From Spirochaeta lutea (GTDB lineage: Bacteria > Spirochaetota > Spirochaetia > DSM-27196 > Salinispiraceae), in the NCBI RefSeq assembly GCF_000758165.1, contig NZ_JNUP01000049.1, positions 103,706-167,705 on the forward strand: a stretch of 64,000 nucleotides of DNA. Reading direction: 5' to 3'. The number at the start of each line of letters is the position of its first letter. The first letter of the stretch is position 1. The notes beneath the pieces are model-generated. The model saw only the letters and a list, made by a program, of their open reading frames with translations. It did no database searches and was not told the origin of the DNA. The position numbers and the translations under genes are program-made. Below, in pieces: positions 17,638 to 25,944 of this stretch.

Positions 17638-18828
17638 ATGAAAATCAGAATCGGTCTCGCCGCTTGCGGCGAAGGCTTCGGCCATGTGAGCCGTATGGTC
17701 AGTCTGGTTCAGGGGCTTGGTACTGAATTTGAGATTGTACTGTATGCTCCTGACACGGTACACGGGTTTTTATATGAAAAGCTTGCACCCCTACGTTACG
17801 GGACGTTGGAGATCCGAGATATCCCCCATCTCCATCTTGCAAAACGCGGGACCAGGATAAACTACAGCCGCACACTCCGGGAGAATCTACCCACCCTCCT
17901 ATCATTACGGAAGAGTCTTACGCGACTGCGAAGGCAATTGCAGGGCGATGAGATCTCGGTGCTCATCAATGATTTTGAGCCCTTCACAGCCCTAGCCGCC
18001 ACTGCTCTGGGGATTCCGGTGCTTCAGATAAACCACCCCGGTATCGTTACCCGGAGTCCGTCGCTTATGCCCGATGCCCTGTTCACTCGGTTGATAGCCC
18101 ATTTCATGATGCCGGCTTATGACCGCCGGTTATACATCAGCTTCTACGACGGAGATCTTGGACCCATGATACGGGAGGAGATTGTAAACCAAGAGCCCGT
18201 CCAGGGCGATTACTACGTGGTATATCTGAAACCTGAATACCGCCGTATTGTTCTCGGAGCCCTCCACCGTCTGGGTATGAGGAATTTCCACGTCTTTCCC
18301 CAGTCCCGCCTGGATTATGCCCGGACTCTGGCGGGGTGCAGGGGAGTCATAACCAGTGCCGGTCATCAAACCTTGAGTGAAGCCCTTTATCTCGGTAAAC
18401 CCGTCTTTGCCATACCCCAGAAGGGGCAGTACGAACAGCGACTCAATGCCGCAAAACTTGCAGCCAGCGGCTGGGGTGTGCATGCCCGAAGCCGGAACAT
18501 ACCACGCCAGCTCTTCGGCTTTATCAGCCGGGTAGAATCGGGGGGATTCCCCCAAGCCTGGGCGCTTCCATGGCTGCGTATCTACCGGGAAAATCACACC
18601 CCCCGAGTCATCCGACGGGTCCGGCAATTTATCTATAATTCCACCTCCCCACGGATCATTCCGGTTCGATCCTATATTTGGGACGGTTTTCTATCCATGG
18701 AATCCCCCGAGGATGTCCAGGGACTAGTCTCCCGGTGGCAGCGATGGGAGCGGCTGAGCTACCGGGCGACGGGGGGAGCGGATGTGCGGATGAGGGGTAT
18801 CAGCGGTGAGGTATATCCCCGAGCCTAG
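17638..18828 (+). CDS. GT-B glycosyltransferase (MurG/UGT-like)
   Basis: Predicted 396-residue cytoplasmic or peripheral glycosyltransferase of the two-Rossmann GT-B fold. The N-terminus IRIGLAACGEGFGHVSRM resembles the glycine-rich acceptor loop of MurG-type enzymes, and SAGHQTLSEALYLGKPVF near residue 238 is the C-terminal donor-binding motif. The sugar and acceptor are not readable from sequence. The ATG at 17638 is chosen because the conserved domain begins there. It has no Shine-Dalgarno site, and TATAAC ends seven bases upstream, which suggests a leaderless mRNA. Confidence 0.75.
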   Translation: MKIRIGLAACGEGFGHVSRMVSLVQGLGTEFEIVLYAPDTVHGFLYEKLAPLRYGTLEIRDIPHLHLAKRGTRINYSRTLRENLPTLLSLRKSLTRLRRQLQGDEISVLINDFEPFTALAATALGIPVLQINHPGIVTRSPSLMPDALFTRLIAHFMMPAYDRRLYISFYDGDLGPMIREEIVNQEPVQGDYYVVYLKPEYRRIVLGALHRLGMRNFHVFPQSRLDYARTLAGCRGVITSAGHQTLSEALYLGKPVFAIPQKGQYEQRLNAAKLAASGWGVHARSRNIPRQLFGFISRVESGGFPQAWALPWLRIYRENHTPRVIRRVRQFIYNSTSPRIIPVRSYIWDGFLSMESPEDVQGLVSRWQRWERLSYRATGGADVRMRGISGEVYPRA

Positions 18829-18896
18829 TCCGTTCCTCCGGACAGGGGTGATGAAGCGGAAGGGTAATGCGCTTGAAACCTAGGGGCGATGGAGCC

Positions 18897-18932
18897 GGTG
18901 GGGGCTCTGCAATCGGTGGGGGCTCTGCAATC
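18897..18932 (+). repeat. Two 18-bp tandem repeats
   Basis: GGTGGGGGCTCTGCAATC twice in direct contact, followed by a partial third unit (GGTGCTGCC). The repeats lie in the gap between the converging glycosyltransferase and exonuclease I genes. Confidence 0.8.
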
Positions 18933-18960
18933 GGTGCTGCCCTCAGATCGGCAAACCGAT

Positions 18961-20799
18961 TCAACCCCCGTATTCAAGAACCTTTCGAATCTCGGTGTCT
19001 ACATATTCCTTCAGGGCCCGGAGAATGACCTTATCCCGGGCGGGGGTGTCGGCGCTTTCCATTTTTGCGGTGATGACCTTTGAGGCCGTAGCGAGATCAG
19101 TACCCTCGGCAAGGGGATGGTACAAGAGCCGGCCGGCACAGAAGCTCAGCCATCTGGCATGTTCACGTTCGGTCAATGCCTCGGGAAAGTTCCGGGCGAA
19201 AAACCGGCGCAGCATCTGAGGAATCCGGGGATCCTGGAAATGCAGCTGGTACACCTCCTGTTTTATCTCCATAAGGCGTTTACCCTTATTCCGGGGTGAT
19301 TCGGGATGCCCCTCTGCCTGGGGGTGGGCCGAGGAAAGGTCCTTCGCGACGTCTCTTGGGGAGTTTTCTGAGAGTCCTGGGGGCCTATCTCGGTACCCGG
19401 CGGGCTTGTCAGAGAGGCTTGCCGGCTTTTCACGGGTTTCTGGGGACTCAGAAGCATGGGGCGCCGGTGTTCCAGGGATGGGGGGTTGGTTTTCGGCCGG
19501 GAAGGGTGAGGCGGGTTTCTCCGCCCCATTCCCGCCATTGGAGGAACCGTCGACGCCTCCAAGATATCCGGACAGAAGATCGTGGATGGTCTCGAATTGC
19601 TGTTTATCCTCATCCCGGAAGAAACCTCCGGAGTAAATCTGAAAATCCGGATCCTCGGAATCCTTGGTTACGGTAAGGGCTCCTTCCCCCTGGGGGGAAA
19701 AAACACTCATGATCTTCTGGATTAGGCGGGGTTCGGAGCGCAGCATGGCTGCGTGGCGTTGACAGGCTGCCAAATCAAGACCCAGACGCTCTGCGGCCTG
19801 ATCCGTCAGGGTCTTAAGGGGAGCAAGAAAGGGACTCCGGTTGAGGTGGACAATTGTCAGGGGGATTCGACCAGCAAAATCACCCTGGTTCAATCCCTGA
19901 GGGTCGGGGTCTTGGCCGAAGCGCCGGGCGAGATCCTCCTCGGCCTCCAGTTCGGCCCGACTCGTAAAGACCCGCCGGCGCAGCTCCTCCACATCCAGGT
20001 CGAGCAGCGCCGAGGGATCATAACGGAGATCAATGGTGATCAGGGCGTTGCGGTTGGTGCCGTCCATGCCTATGGGAGCCACTAGGGTGGTGCAGCCGGC
20101 ATCCGAGGTGTGAACCCCTGCTGTGTGCAGCAGGGGGGTGTGTTCAGCCAGGTTTACCAGACGCTTCAGGGAGTCCTTTTTCCGATGGGAGAAATAGTAG
20201 GCGAATAGTTTCGGTTGGCGCTGGTGAATGAGCCGGGCCATGGCAATTGTGGCCAGTACATCACTCATAGCATCATGGGCCTGTTCATGACTGATCCCGT
20301 TGGCTGCGGTCAATTCCTCCAGCCGGAAGCTGGGACGGCCCTGGGAATTGACCGGCCAGGTAATACCCTCAGGCCGGAGATCGTGGGTGGCCCGTACCAA
20401 ATCAATAATATCCCACCGGGAGTTTCCCTGGGACCATTCCCGACGGTAGGGATCAAAAAAATTCCGGTACAGGGTATTGCGGATAAACTCGTCATCAAAC
20501 CGGATGCTGTTGTACCCCAGGGCTGTAGTGCCCGGTACCATGAACTCCCGATGAATCCTGCTGATGAACTCATACTCACAAAGCCCATCGCTCAGGGTAA
20601 CCTGGGGCGTAATCCCCGTGACCATACAGGCGTAAGGGTCGGGCATATAGTCCGGGGTTATTCGATTATACAACACCAGCCGTTCGCCGATAATCTCGAA
20701 CCGGTCATTGGTGCGTACCCCGGCAAACTGGGCTATCCTGTCTGCCCGGCTGCTGCGTCCGAAGGTCTCTAAATCATACCAGAAAAGGGTTTGGGCCAT
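18961..20799 (-). CDS. sbcB: Exodeoxyribonuclease I with inserted low-complexity linker
   Basis: 3'-5' single-strand DNA exonuclease of the DEDDh class, acting in recombination and mismatch repair. WYDLETFG near residue 7-14 gives the first Asp-Glu pair, YNSIRFDDEF near 100 the second Asp, and AHDAMSDVLAT near 180 the His and last Asp. The SH3-like and helical C-terminal parts follow (QGLNQ, LAACQRH, FQDPRIPQMLRRFFARNFP). Between about residue 415 and 510 there is a Pro/Ser/Glu-rich stretch absent from the compact E. coli enzyme (475 residues); it contains an in-frame copy of the GAATCACCCC mini-element. The ATG at 20799 is preferred over a TTG at 20805. Its promoter suggests a leaderless mRNA. 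Confidence 0.9.
   Translation of the reverse strand: MAQTLFWYDLETFGRSSRADRIAQFAGVRTNDRFEIIGERLVLYNRITPDYMPDPYACMVTGITPQVTLSDGLCEYEFISRIHREFMVPGTTALGYNSIRFDDEFIRNTLYRNFFDPYRREWSQGNSRWDIIDLVRATHDLRPEGITWPVNSQGRPSFRLEELTAANGISHEQAHDAMSDVLATIAMARLIHQRQPKLFAYYFSHRKKDSLKRLVNLAEHTPLLHTAGVHTSDAGCTTLVAPIGMDGTNRNALITIDLRYDPSALLDLDVEELRRRVFTSRAELEAEEDLARRFGQDPDPQGLNQGDFAGRIPLTIVHLNRSPFLAPLKTLTDQAAERLGLDLAACQRHAAMLRSEPRLIQKIMSVFSPQGEGALTVTKDSEDPDFQIYSGGFFRDEDKQQFETIHDLLSGYLGGVDGSSNGGNGAEKPASPFPAENQPPIPGTPAPHASESPETREKPASLSDKPAGYRDRPPGLSENSPRDVAKDLSSAHPQAEGHPESPRNKGKRLMEIKQEVYQLHFQDPRIPQMLRRFFARNFPEALTEREHARWLSFCAGRLLYHPLAEGTDLATASKVITAKMESADTPARDKVILRALKEYVDTEIRKVLEYGG
19293..19312 (-). repeat. GAATCACCCC mini-element inside sbcB
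   Basis: On the minus strand GGGGCATCCCGAATCACCCC, one base longer than the 19-mer at 20973. It is read in frame in the low-complexity linker of exonuclease I, giving HPESPRNKG. Confidence 0.55.
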
Positions 20800-20804
20800 G
20801 GGCA

Positions 20805-20833
20805 ACTATACCAGCTGGCAGTCAAAACCACAA
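20805..20833 (-). promoter_or_regulatory. sbcB promoter, leaderless arrangement
   Basis: Minus strand TTGTGG (20828-20833), 17 bases, TATAGT (20805-20810), 5 bases, ATG at 20799. No Shine-Dalgarno site is present. Confidence 0.6.
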
Positions 20834-20901
20834 TTCTGTCACCGAGAGGTTTTCCCAATATCACACTAAGAAAGACTTATGCAATTGGTTCCCGGTATAA
20901 A

Positions 20902-20931
20902 TTGTGTTCAATCCCCGGGATGTGGTACAAT
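20902..20931 (+). promoter_or_regulatory. Promoter reading towards beta-mannosidase
   Basis: TTGTGT, 18 bases, TACAAT (20926-20931). Transcription would start about 20938, at the first base of the palindrome described next. The gene itself starts 245 bases further on. Confidence 0.6.
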
Positions 20932-20937
20932 AGATTC

Positions 20938-20960
20938 GTTAATTGGAAAAGCCAATTAAC
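20938..20960. promoter_or_regulatory. Operator-like perfect palindrome at predicted +1
   Basis: GTTAATTGG, AAAAG, CCAATTAAC followed by TTTT. It begins where the upstream promoter should start transcripts, a classical repressor-site position. It could instead be a 5' stem-loop or an early terminator (attenuator). Confidence 0.5.
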
Positions 20961-20972
20961 TTTTAGGGTTTT

Positions 20973-20991
20973 GGGGTGATTCGAATGCCCC
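20973..20991 (-). repeat. GGGGCATTCGAATCACCCC mini-element
   Basis: Exact 19-base match to the copy at 32281-32299. It is near-palindromic around TTCGAA and lies in the non-coding leader of the mannosidase gene. Confidence 0.65.
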
Positions 20992-21042
20992 TGGCACCCC
21001 GGTGTTCTGTGCTGACACTAAACCTGAACTCGAACCATTGGC

Positions 21043-21147
21043 TGGTGCGCAATAGTATGGAAACTGCACCGAAGAAAGCGGCTCCATCCTGGAACCATCC
21101 CAGGCGAGAGCCGCCGGTACCGAAGGGTACAACCGTTTGTGCACTAT
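21043..21147. repeat. 105-bp inverted-end element, copy 3
   Basis: Left end GGTGCGCAATAGTATGGAAA, right end GGTACAACCGTTTGTGCACTA, with the internal AGCGGCTCCATCC block shared with copies 4 and 6. It stands between the mannosidase promoter and its start codon. The 383-base gap 20800-21182 holds the sbcB promoter, the mannosidase promoter, a palindrome, a mini-element and this copy; no gene is seen in it. Confidence 0.8.
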
Positions 21148-21182
21148 ACAACCGGTAGAATCTCCAGAAAGGAAGTAAAAAT

Positions 21183-24098
21183 ATGATCGAAACGAAACCA
21201 TTTTGCACCATGGACACCTGGGAGATCCATGGACGAGGACTTTCCCTCACCGCCGGACCAACCTGGGACATCTACAGCCTACTTATTCAAGAAGGCCATA
21301 TACCTCACCCCTACCAGGACACCCAGGAAGAAGATGTGCAGTGGGTTGCCCGGCAGAACTGGCAGGCCCGGTCGGTATTTTCCCTGAGAGCCGAAGATCT
21401 ACCCCGGCCGGAGGAACGCTGGTTCCTGGAATTTCCCGAGATCGACACCATCACCGCCATCCGGCTTAACGGACAGCATCTGGGGGTCACGGATAACCAG
21501 TTTCACCCCCATGAATTCAGGGTGGACGAAATCCTCCAGGAGGGGAACAATACCCTGGAGATCGATTTCTCCAGTCCCGAACAGGCTGCCTTTGACCTGC
21601 AAACCCAGGGGCCCTATGCCTTTCCCCACGCAGTATTTCCCCTTCAGTCCCCCCATCGGAATATGATTCGTAAAACCCAGTGTCATTCCGGCTGGGATTG
21701 GGGGCCCTGCCTGATGACCTCGGGCATCTACCAGGCTGTGCGCCTGATCCGCGCCCAATCCTCCCGGGTTACCGACATCTCCGCCGAGGTCATCCCCCCG
21801 GCAGAGGCTGGTGAAGAATGGCAGATCAGAATTGACGCAGCTTGGCAGTCCTGGCAGGCCTCCGATTCAGCCGTGGAGGTACAGGTGCTGCTCTACGGAC
21901 CTGAATCCCCAACACCAGAGGTATCTCGTGCCTGGACCCTTGGGATTCCCGGCACCCAAGCTGCCTCCCGGGGCGGGGCTTCAACACATATTACCGTGAA
22001 GGATCCGGAGTTGTGGTGGCCGAACGGTATGGGAGAACAGAATTTATACACCCTGGAACTCCGGTGGCCCCAGGGATACCGGAATCTCCGTTTGGGATTC
22101 CGAACCCTCGAGGTAGTCCGGCAGAAGGATGAGTTCGGTACTAGCTTCTATTTTCAGGTGAATGGCCAGGCATTTTTTGCCAAGGGTTCCAACTGGATAC
22201 CTGCCGACGCCCTGCCAAGTTTCGAGGATCCCCGGCGTGTTCAGAATCTTTTAACCTCTGCCCGGGACAGCCATCAGAATATGATCCGGGTTTGGGGGGG
22301 AGGACATTATGAGAGTGAAGCCTTTTTTGATGCCTGCGACAGGCTTGGCCTTTTGGTCTGGCAGGATTTTATGTTTGCATGCTCTACCTACCCGGCAACC
22401 CCGGACTTTTTCGCCCAGGTAGAACGGGAGGTGGAATTTCAGGTGCTTAGGCTGCGCCACCGGCCGAGTGTCGCCTTGTGGTGCGGAAATAATGAAAACC
22501 TCGGCGCCCTGACCTGGTTCGACGAGAGCCTGGCAAACCGTGACCGGTACCTGGTGGACTATGACCGGTTGTATGAGGGGGTTATCGGCGATACGGTGCG
22601 CCGTCTGGACAGCCAGCGCCTGTACTGGCCGAGTTCTCCCAGCGGGGGCAGCGGGGATTACAGCGACGGCTGGCATGATGATGCTAACGGCGATATGCAT
22701 TACTGGTCGGTCTGGCATGAGGGTAAACCCTTTGAAGGCTACTTTGATGTTATTCCCCGGTTTTGCAGTGAATTCGGATTCCAGAGTTTCCCCAGTCCCG
22801 AAGGGATAAGCCGGGCCATGACCAGCCAGAGTAGTACCTATTCGACCTCAGCCGAAGAGGGCCAGGACTCGGCCTCTACTCCCTCCGGATTCCTTCCCCA
22901 GCCCGGAACCCCCCGCCCCCGGCGAACCTGGGCAGATCCTCAGGATTGGTGTCTGACAAGTCCGACCCTGGATTATCACCAGAAAAATCCCCGGGGGAAT
23001 ACCATAATTCTAGATACCATGCTGCGCTACTTCCGGATGCCGAGCCGCCTGGCCGATACCCTGTATATCAGTCAGGTGCAGCAGATGCGGGCCTTCGAGA
23101 CGGCGGTAGAATACTGGCGCAGCCAAGCCCCGAGATCCATGGGGGCCCTCTACTGGCAGCTCAATGATCTGTGGCCCGTAGCGAGCTGGAGCAGTATCGA
23201 ATACCCTGATAAGTGGAAACTGACCCATTATGGGGTCGCCCGGTTCTTCGAACCCCTGCACCTGGCAGGAATCATCGTCCTGCCCCCGTGGAAGGTTGGA
23301 ACCGTTCCCCAGCGGTCGGCTCCGGTCCGCCTGGTGTTGGAGAAGGACCTGCCCCAGACCATGGAGCTTCATCTCCGAGTCCGGCTAATATCCTTTGGGG
23401 GAAGCGTACGGGACCTCGTCGATGAAACCCGGAACTTCGACCATACCATGGCCCAGGAGGTCGGTACCTACGACCCCGGGGAACTGGACATTGATCCCCG
23501 GGACTGGTTCCTGCATTTTGAACTCTCCCTGCCCCCGAGCGGTTACGCCGGTGAGGGCGATCCGCGGATCTTGGGTGTTTCCCTGGGTGATCTGCCCGGT
23601 GGAACCGTGATTTCCCGGGGATTCCGCTTCTTCACCGCGCCCAAACACGCCCGCATTCAGGATCCCGGGCTCCGGATCCTATACCCCGGCGTTGATTCCG
23701 AATCACCGGATGATGATGACTCCCAGGACAGTCCGGCCGAAGAAGGTCCATGGCTGCTGACCGATGTCCTGGCAGCCAGAGAGCAGGCCCTGGAAACAGC
23801 CAGGCCGCTCCAGGCACAGGTTCTCGTTGAACGCCCAGCCTTCTACGTTTCTCTGGACAGCCCCGGCTGGATGGGCAGGTGGAGCAGTAACGCTGAGGTG
23901 GTCCTGCCGGGTGAGCAGTGGAACCCGGTATTTATTCCTCGGAATTCCCATACCCGGCAGTGGACCAGTGCCCTGGTGACCTCTTGGGACCGCCAGGGGT
24001 TAGAATCCAGTTCCGCCGATTCGGAGGAGGTATATTGCCAGACCGAGGTCTATGATCTATGGTCCAGCGGAGTGGCATTAGAATCACCCAAGAAGTAA
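21183..24098 (+). CDS. Beta-mannosidase, glycoside hydrolase family 2
   Basis: Releases terminal beta-mannose from manno-oligosaccharides. The 971-residue product has the family-2 layout: a jelly-roll domain (FSLRAEDLPRPEERWFLEF), an Ig-like domain, the TIM barrel (WGGGHYESEAFFDACDRLG, LLVWQDFMFACSTYP) and C-terminal beta domains. The likely acid/base is the Glu of WCGNNEN near residue 436 and the nucleophile the Glu of CSEFGFQSF near 528. There is no signal peptide, so it is cytoplasmic and acts on imported oligosaccharides (inference). AAGGAAG precedes the ATG. Two mini-element-like copies (23699, 24081) sit in its C-terminal region, the latter giving the last residues LESPKK. Confidence 0.92.
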   Translation: MIETKPFCTMDTWEIHGRGLSLTAGPTWDIYSLLIQEGHIPHPYQDTQEEDVQWVARQNWQARSVFSLRAEDLPRPEERWFLEFPEIDTITAIRLNGQHLGVTDNQFHPHEFRVDEILQEGNNTLEIDFSSPEQAAFDLQTQGPYAFPHAVFPLQSPHRNMIRKTQCHSGWDWGPCLMTSGIYQAVRLIRAQSSRVTDISAEVIPPAEAGEEWQIRIDAAWQSWQASDSAVEVQVLLYGPESPTPEVSRAWTLGIPGTQAASRGGASTHITVKDPELWWPNGMGEQNLYTLELRWPQGYRNLRLGFRTLEVVRQKDEFGTSFYFQVNGQAFFAKGSNWIPADALPSFEDPRRVQNLLTSARDSHQNMIRVWGGGHYESEAFFDACDRLGLLVWQDFMFACSTYPATPDFFAQVEREVEFQVLRLRHRPSVALWCGNNENLGALTWFDESLANRDRYLVDYDRLYEGVIGDTVRRLDSQRLYWPSSPSGGSGDYSDGWHDDANGDMHYWSVWHEGKPFEGYFDVIPRFCSEFGFQSFPSPEGISRAMTSQSSTYSTSAEEGQDSASTPSGFLPQPGTPRPRRTWADPQDWCLTSPTLDYHQKNPRGNTIILDTMLRYFRMPSRLADTLYISQVQQMRAFETAVEYWRSQAPRSMGALYWQLNDLWPVASWSSIEYPDKWKLTHYGVARFFEPLHLAGIIVLPPWKVGTVPQRSAPVRLVLEKDLPQTMELHLRVRLISFGGSVRDLVDETRNFDHTMAQEVGTYDPGELDIDPRDWFLHFELSLPPSGYAGEGDPRILGVSLGDLPGGTVISRGFRFFTAPKHARIQDPGLRILYPGVDSESPDDDDSQDSPAEEGPWLLTDVLAAREQALETARPLQAQVLVERPAFYVSLDSPGWMGRWSSNAEVVLPGEQWNPVFIPRNSHTRQWTSALVTSWDRQGLESSSADSEEVYCQTEVYDLWSSGVALESPKK
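24074..24089 (+). repeat. GGCATTAGAATCACCC mini-element at 3' end of mannosidase gene
   Basis: Identical over 16 bases to the copy in rnfC at 28251. It supplies the C-terminal ALESP residues just before the stop codon. Confidence 0.6.
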
Positions 24099-24099
24099 G

Positions 24100-24209
24100 C
24101 ACTATCCAAAAGATTGTAAAAAACGCCGGATGAAGCGGCTCAATCCATCCATGGGCCGCGATAGGGGTAAGGATCCTCGGTCCCAAACGGTACAACCGTT
24201 TGCACACCA
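24100..24209. repeat. 105-bp inverted-end element, copy 4 (left end degenerate)
   Basis: Left end degenerate (CCAAAAGATTGTAAA), right end GGTACAACCGTTTGCACACCA, internal AAGCGGCTCAATCCATCC shared with copies 3 and 6. It separates the mannosidase and arginase genes. Confidence 0.7.
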
Positions 24210-24335
24210 TCTACGAGGCTGCATCCCTATCGGACCATGGCATGGGTTTTCGGGGGAGCCACTACCATGGGATTGCCATTCCGGTAGTCCCCCCGTATAG
24301 CACCATTCTCCCTGTACTTGACATCCAAGGCGGAA

Positions 24336-25271
24336 ATGCAGACCATTAACATCTCTATGAAAACACAGTCAAAACTTAGTATTATCGGGTTTCTGCAGGA
24401 TATCGGCGCCTCCAAGCGGGGAGTTGATATGGGTAGCTACGCCATCCGGGCTGAAAAGCTCGTGGAGAAACTCAAGGCCCTGGGATATCAGGTGAGCGAT
24501 GAGGGGAATGTGGAGTGCTATTCCATGGATGAGGGTGATACCCTGGAGTCCGGGAACCCGAAACTCCGCTATGCTGCGGCGATCCGGCGGAATATGCTGG
24601 AGTTGAAGGAGCAGGTACAGGCGATCGTCCAGCAGGACGCCATGCCCATCGTTCTCGGGGGCGACCATTCTATGGCCATGGGAAGTTTGGCCGGGCTCAA
24701 AGAGCGGTACCAGGGGAATCTCGGATTATTGTGGGTTGATGCCCATGGTGATTTTAATACCCCTGAGACAACCCCCTCAGGAAATGTACACGGCATGCCC
24801 TTAGCTGCCATTACCGGCCGGGGAGCCCCGGAGCTCGTAGACATCGGTCCCTTTCCCGGGGTGCGGGAAGAAAATACCGTACTCTTCGGTATCCGCGACC
24901 TGGACCCGGAAGAGAGCATGCTGATACGGGAAAGCCGGGTAACCATGTATACCATCCGGGATATCATCGAACGGGGGTTTTACACCTGCCTTCAGGAAGC
25001 ACTCCAGGTGGTAACCACCGGAGTGGATCAATTTCATCTTAGTTTTGATATGGATTCCATCGATCCCATTTTTGCCCCCGGAACCGGGACACCGGTCATG
25101 GGCGGTCTAAACGATCGTGAGGTACTCTATCTTATGGAACGGGTTCACGAGACCGGACGCCTGGTCTCCATGGATCTCGTAGAGGTGAATCCGGCCCTGG
25201 ATGTGGGTAACAAGACCGCCCGCCTAGCTGCCGAGTTAATTCTCCGGGCGTTGGGAAAGAAGACATTGTAG
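24336..25271 (+). CDS. rocF: Arginase
   Basis: Hydrolyses arginine to ornithine and urea with a binuclear manganese centre. The metal-binding signatures of the ureohydrolase family are complete: GGDHSMAMGS near residue 107, DAHGDFNT near 134 with SGNVHGMPLA, and SFDMDSIDPIFAPG near 235. SGNVHGMPLA and the N-terminal ASKRGVDMGSYAIR favour arginase over agmatinase or formimidoylglutamase. The ATG at 24336 has AAGG five bases upstream. An ATG at 24357 (MKTQSKLSI) is an alternative and begins nearer the conserved core. 105-bp elements lie on both sides of the gene. Confidence 0.9.
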   Translation: MQTINISMKTQSKLSIIGFLQDIGASKRGVDMGSYAIRAEKLVEKLKALGYQVSDEGNVECYSMDEGDTLESGNPKLRYAAAIRRNMLELKEQVQAIVQQDAMPIVLGGDHSMAMGSLAGLKERYQGNLGLLWVDAHGDFNTPETTPSGNVHGMPLAAITGRGAPELVDIGPFPGVREENTVLFGIRDLDPEESMLIRESRVTMYTIRDIIERGFYTCLQEALQVVTTGVDQFHLSFDMDSIDPIFAPGTGTPVMGGLNDREVLYLMERVHETGRLVSMDLVEVNPALDVGNKTARLAAELILRALGKKTL

Positions 25272-25294
25272 ATCCAGGGAGGTGAGACCGTTTT

Positions 25295-25399
25295 TCCTGC
25301 GCAAAAGCCTGTAACTACACCGCATACAGCGGTGCCGTTCAGGGACCGGCCGCAGGAGTGGCGCCGCCGAGGGCATAAGTTACAACCGTTTGCGCACTA
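25295..25399. repeat. 105-bp inverted-end element, copy 5
   Basis: Left end CTGCGCAAAAGCCTGTAAC, right end GTTACAACCGTTTGCGCACTA. These are among the best-conserved ends of the family. It lies between the arginase and FliG-like genes. Confidence 0.85.
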
Positions 25400-25432
25400 G
25401 GGACATCCTTTCCACGGATCAGGAGGCAGAAG

Positions 25433-25801
25433 ATGCCACACTCAGATAAGCAGTCCCGGCTGCTCGGAATTCCGGACAGCCAGAACCTGGATTCACTCCT
25501 TCGGAGCGCGGATGCCACGAGACTGCAAAACGTTCTAATGGCGACCCCGGACCGTGAAATCGCCGCCCTCTGTCTGGTTCTTGATGAGGAAACCCGGGAT
25601 TATCTGTATGATTGCATAAGTTCTAAAAAAGCAGGGCGGATCAGGGAAGAGCTAAACCGCTTAGCCCATGTCCACATGAGTCATGAGATTCAGCAACGCT
25701 TCGTGATAAATCTCATCACCCGGTTGGAGGGGCACCGCGGTGAATCCTTCCGGTCCCACTTCAAACCCCGGATCCCGCCTTCTCGGGGTAGGAACATCTA
25801 G
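25433..25801 (+). CDS. Small protein resembling a single FliG domain
   Basis: A 122-residue cytoplasmic protein. Residues ~30-100 follow the helical pattern of the FliG C-terminal/middle armadillo domain: QNVLMATPDREIAALCLVLD, EETRDYLYDCISSKKAGRIR, then a helix ending in VINLITRLE. Compare the FliG pattern of xxVL..vd..ElaxAL, seee.re.. n.Sk.aa..l.e and Iv.ii.rLee. Full FliG proteins have about 340 residues, so this is a stand-alone domain, possibly a switch-complex modulator (inference). AGGAGG precedes the ATG. Elements 5 and 6 flank it. Confidence 0.6.
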   Translation: MPHSDKQSRLLGIPDSQNLDSLLRSADATRLQNVLMATPDREIAALCLVLDEETRDYLYDCISSKKAGRIREELNRLAHVHMSHEIQQRFVINLITRLEGHRGESFRSHFKPRIPPSRGRNI

Positions 25802-25820
25802 AATCCGCAAAGAAGAACTA

Positions 25821-25925
25821 TTGTGCGCAAAAGGATGTAAGGAACACCGAGCATAGCGGCTCCATCCAGGTGCCCCGCCCCAGGGAGGCTCGGCACCAGA
25901 TAAACGAACAACCTTTTGCGCACTA
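25821..25925. repeat. 105-bp inverted-end element, copy 6
   Basis: Left end TTGTGCGCAAAAGGATGTAA, right end ACAACCTTTTGCGCACTA, internal ATAGCGGCTCCATCC. It lies between the converging FliG-like and lipoprotein genes. Confidence 0.85.
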
Positions 25926-25944
25926 ACCATTCTGTTGCGATCGT

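Noticed and set aside
21043..25925. Integron cassette array (the repeats as attC sites)
   Set aside because: The alternation of single genes and ~105-bp imperfect palindromes suggests it, but the ends lack the RYYYAAC and GTTRRRY core sites. The genes are large metabolic ones, copies also occur far outside the cluster, and no integrase gene is present.
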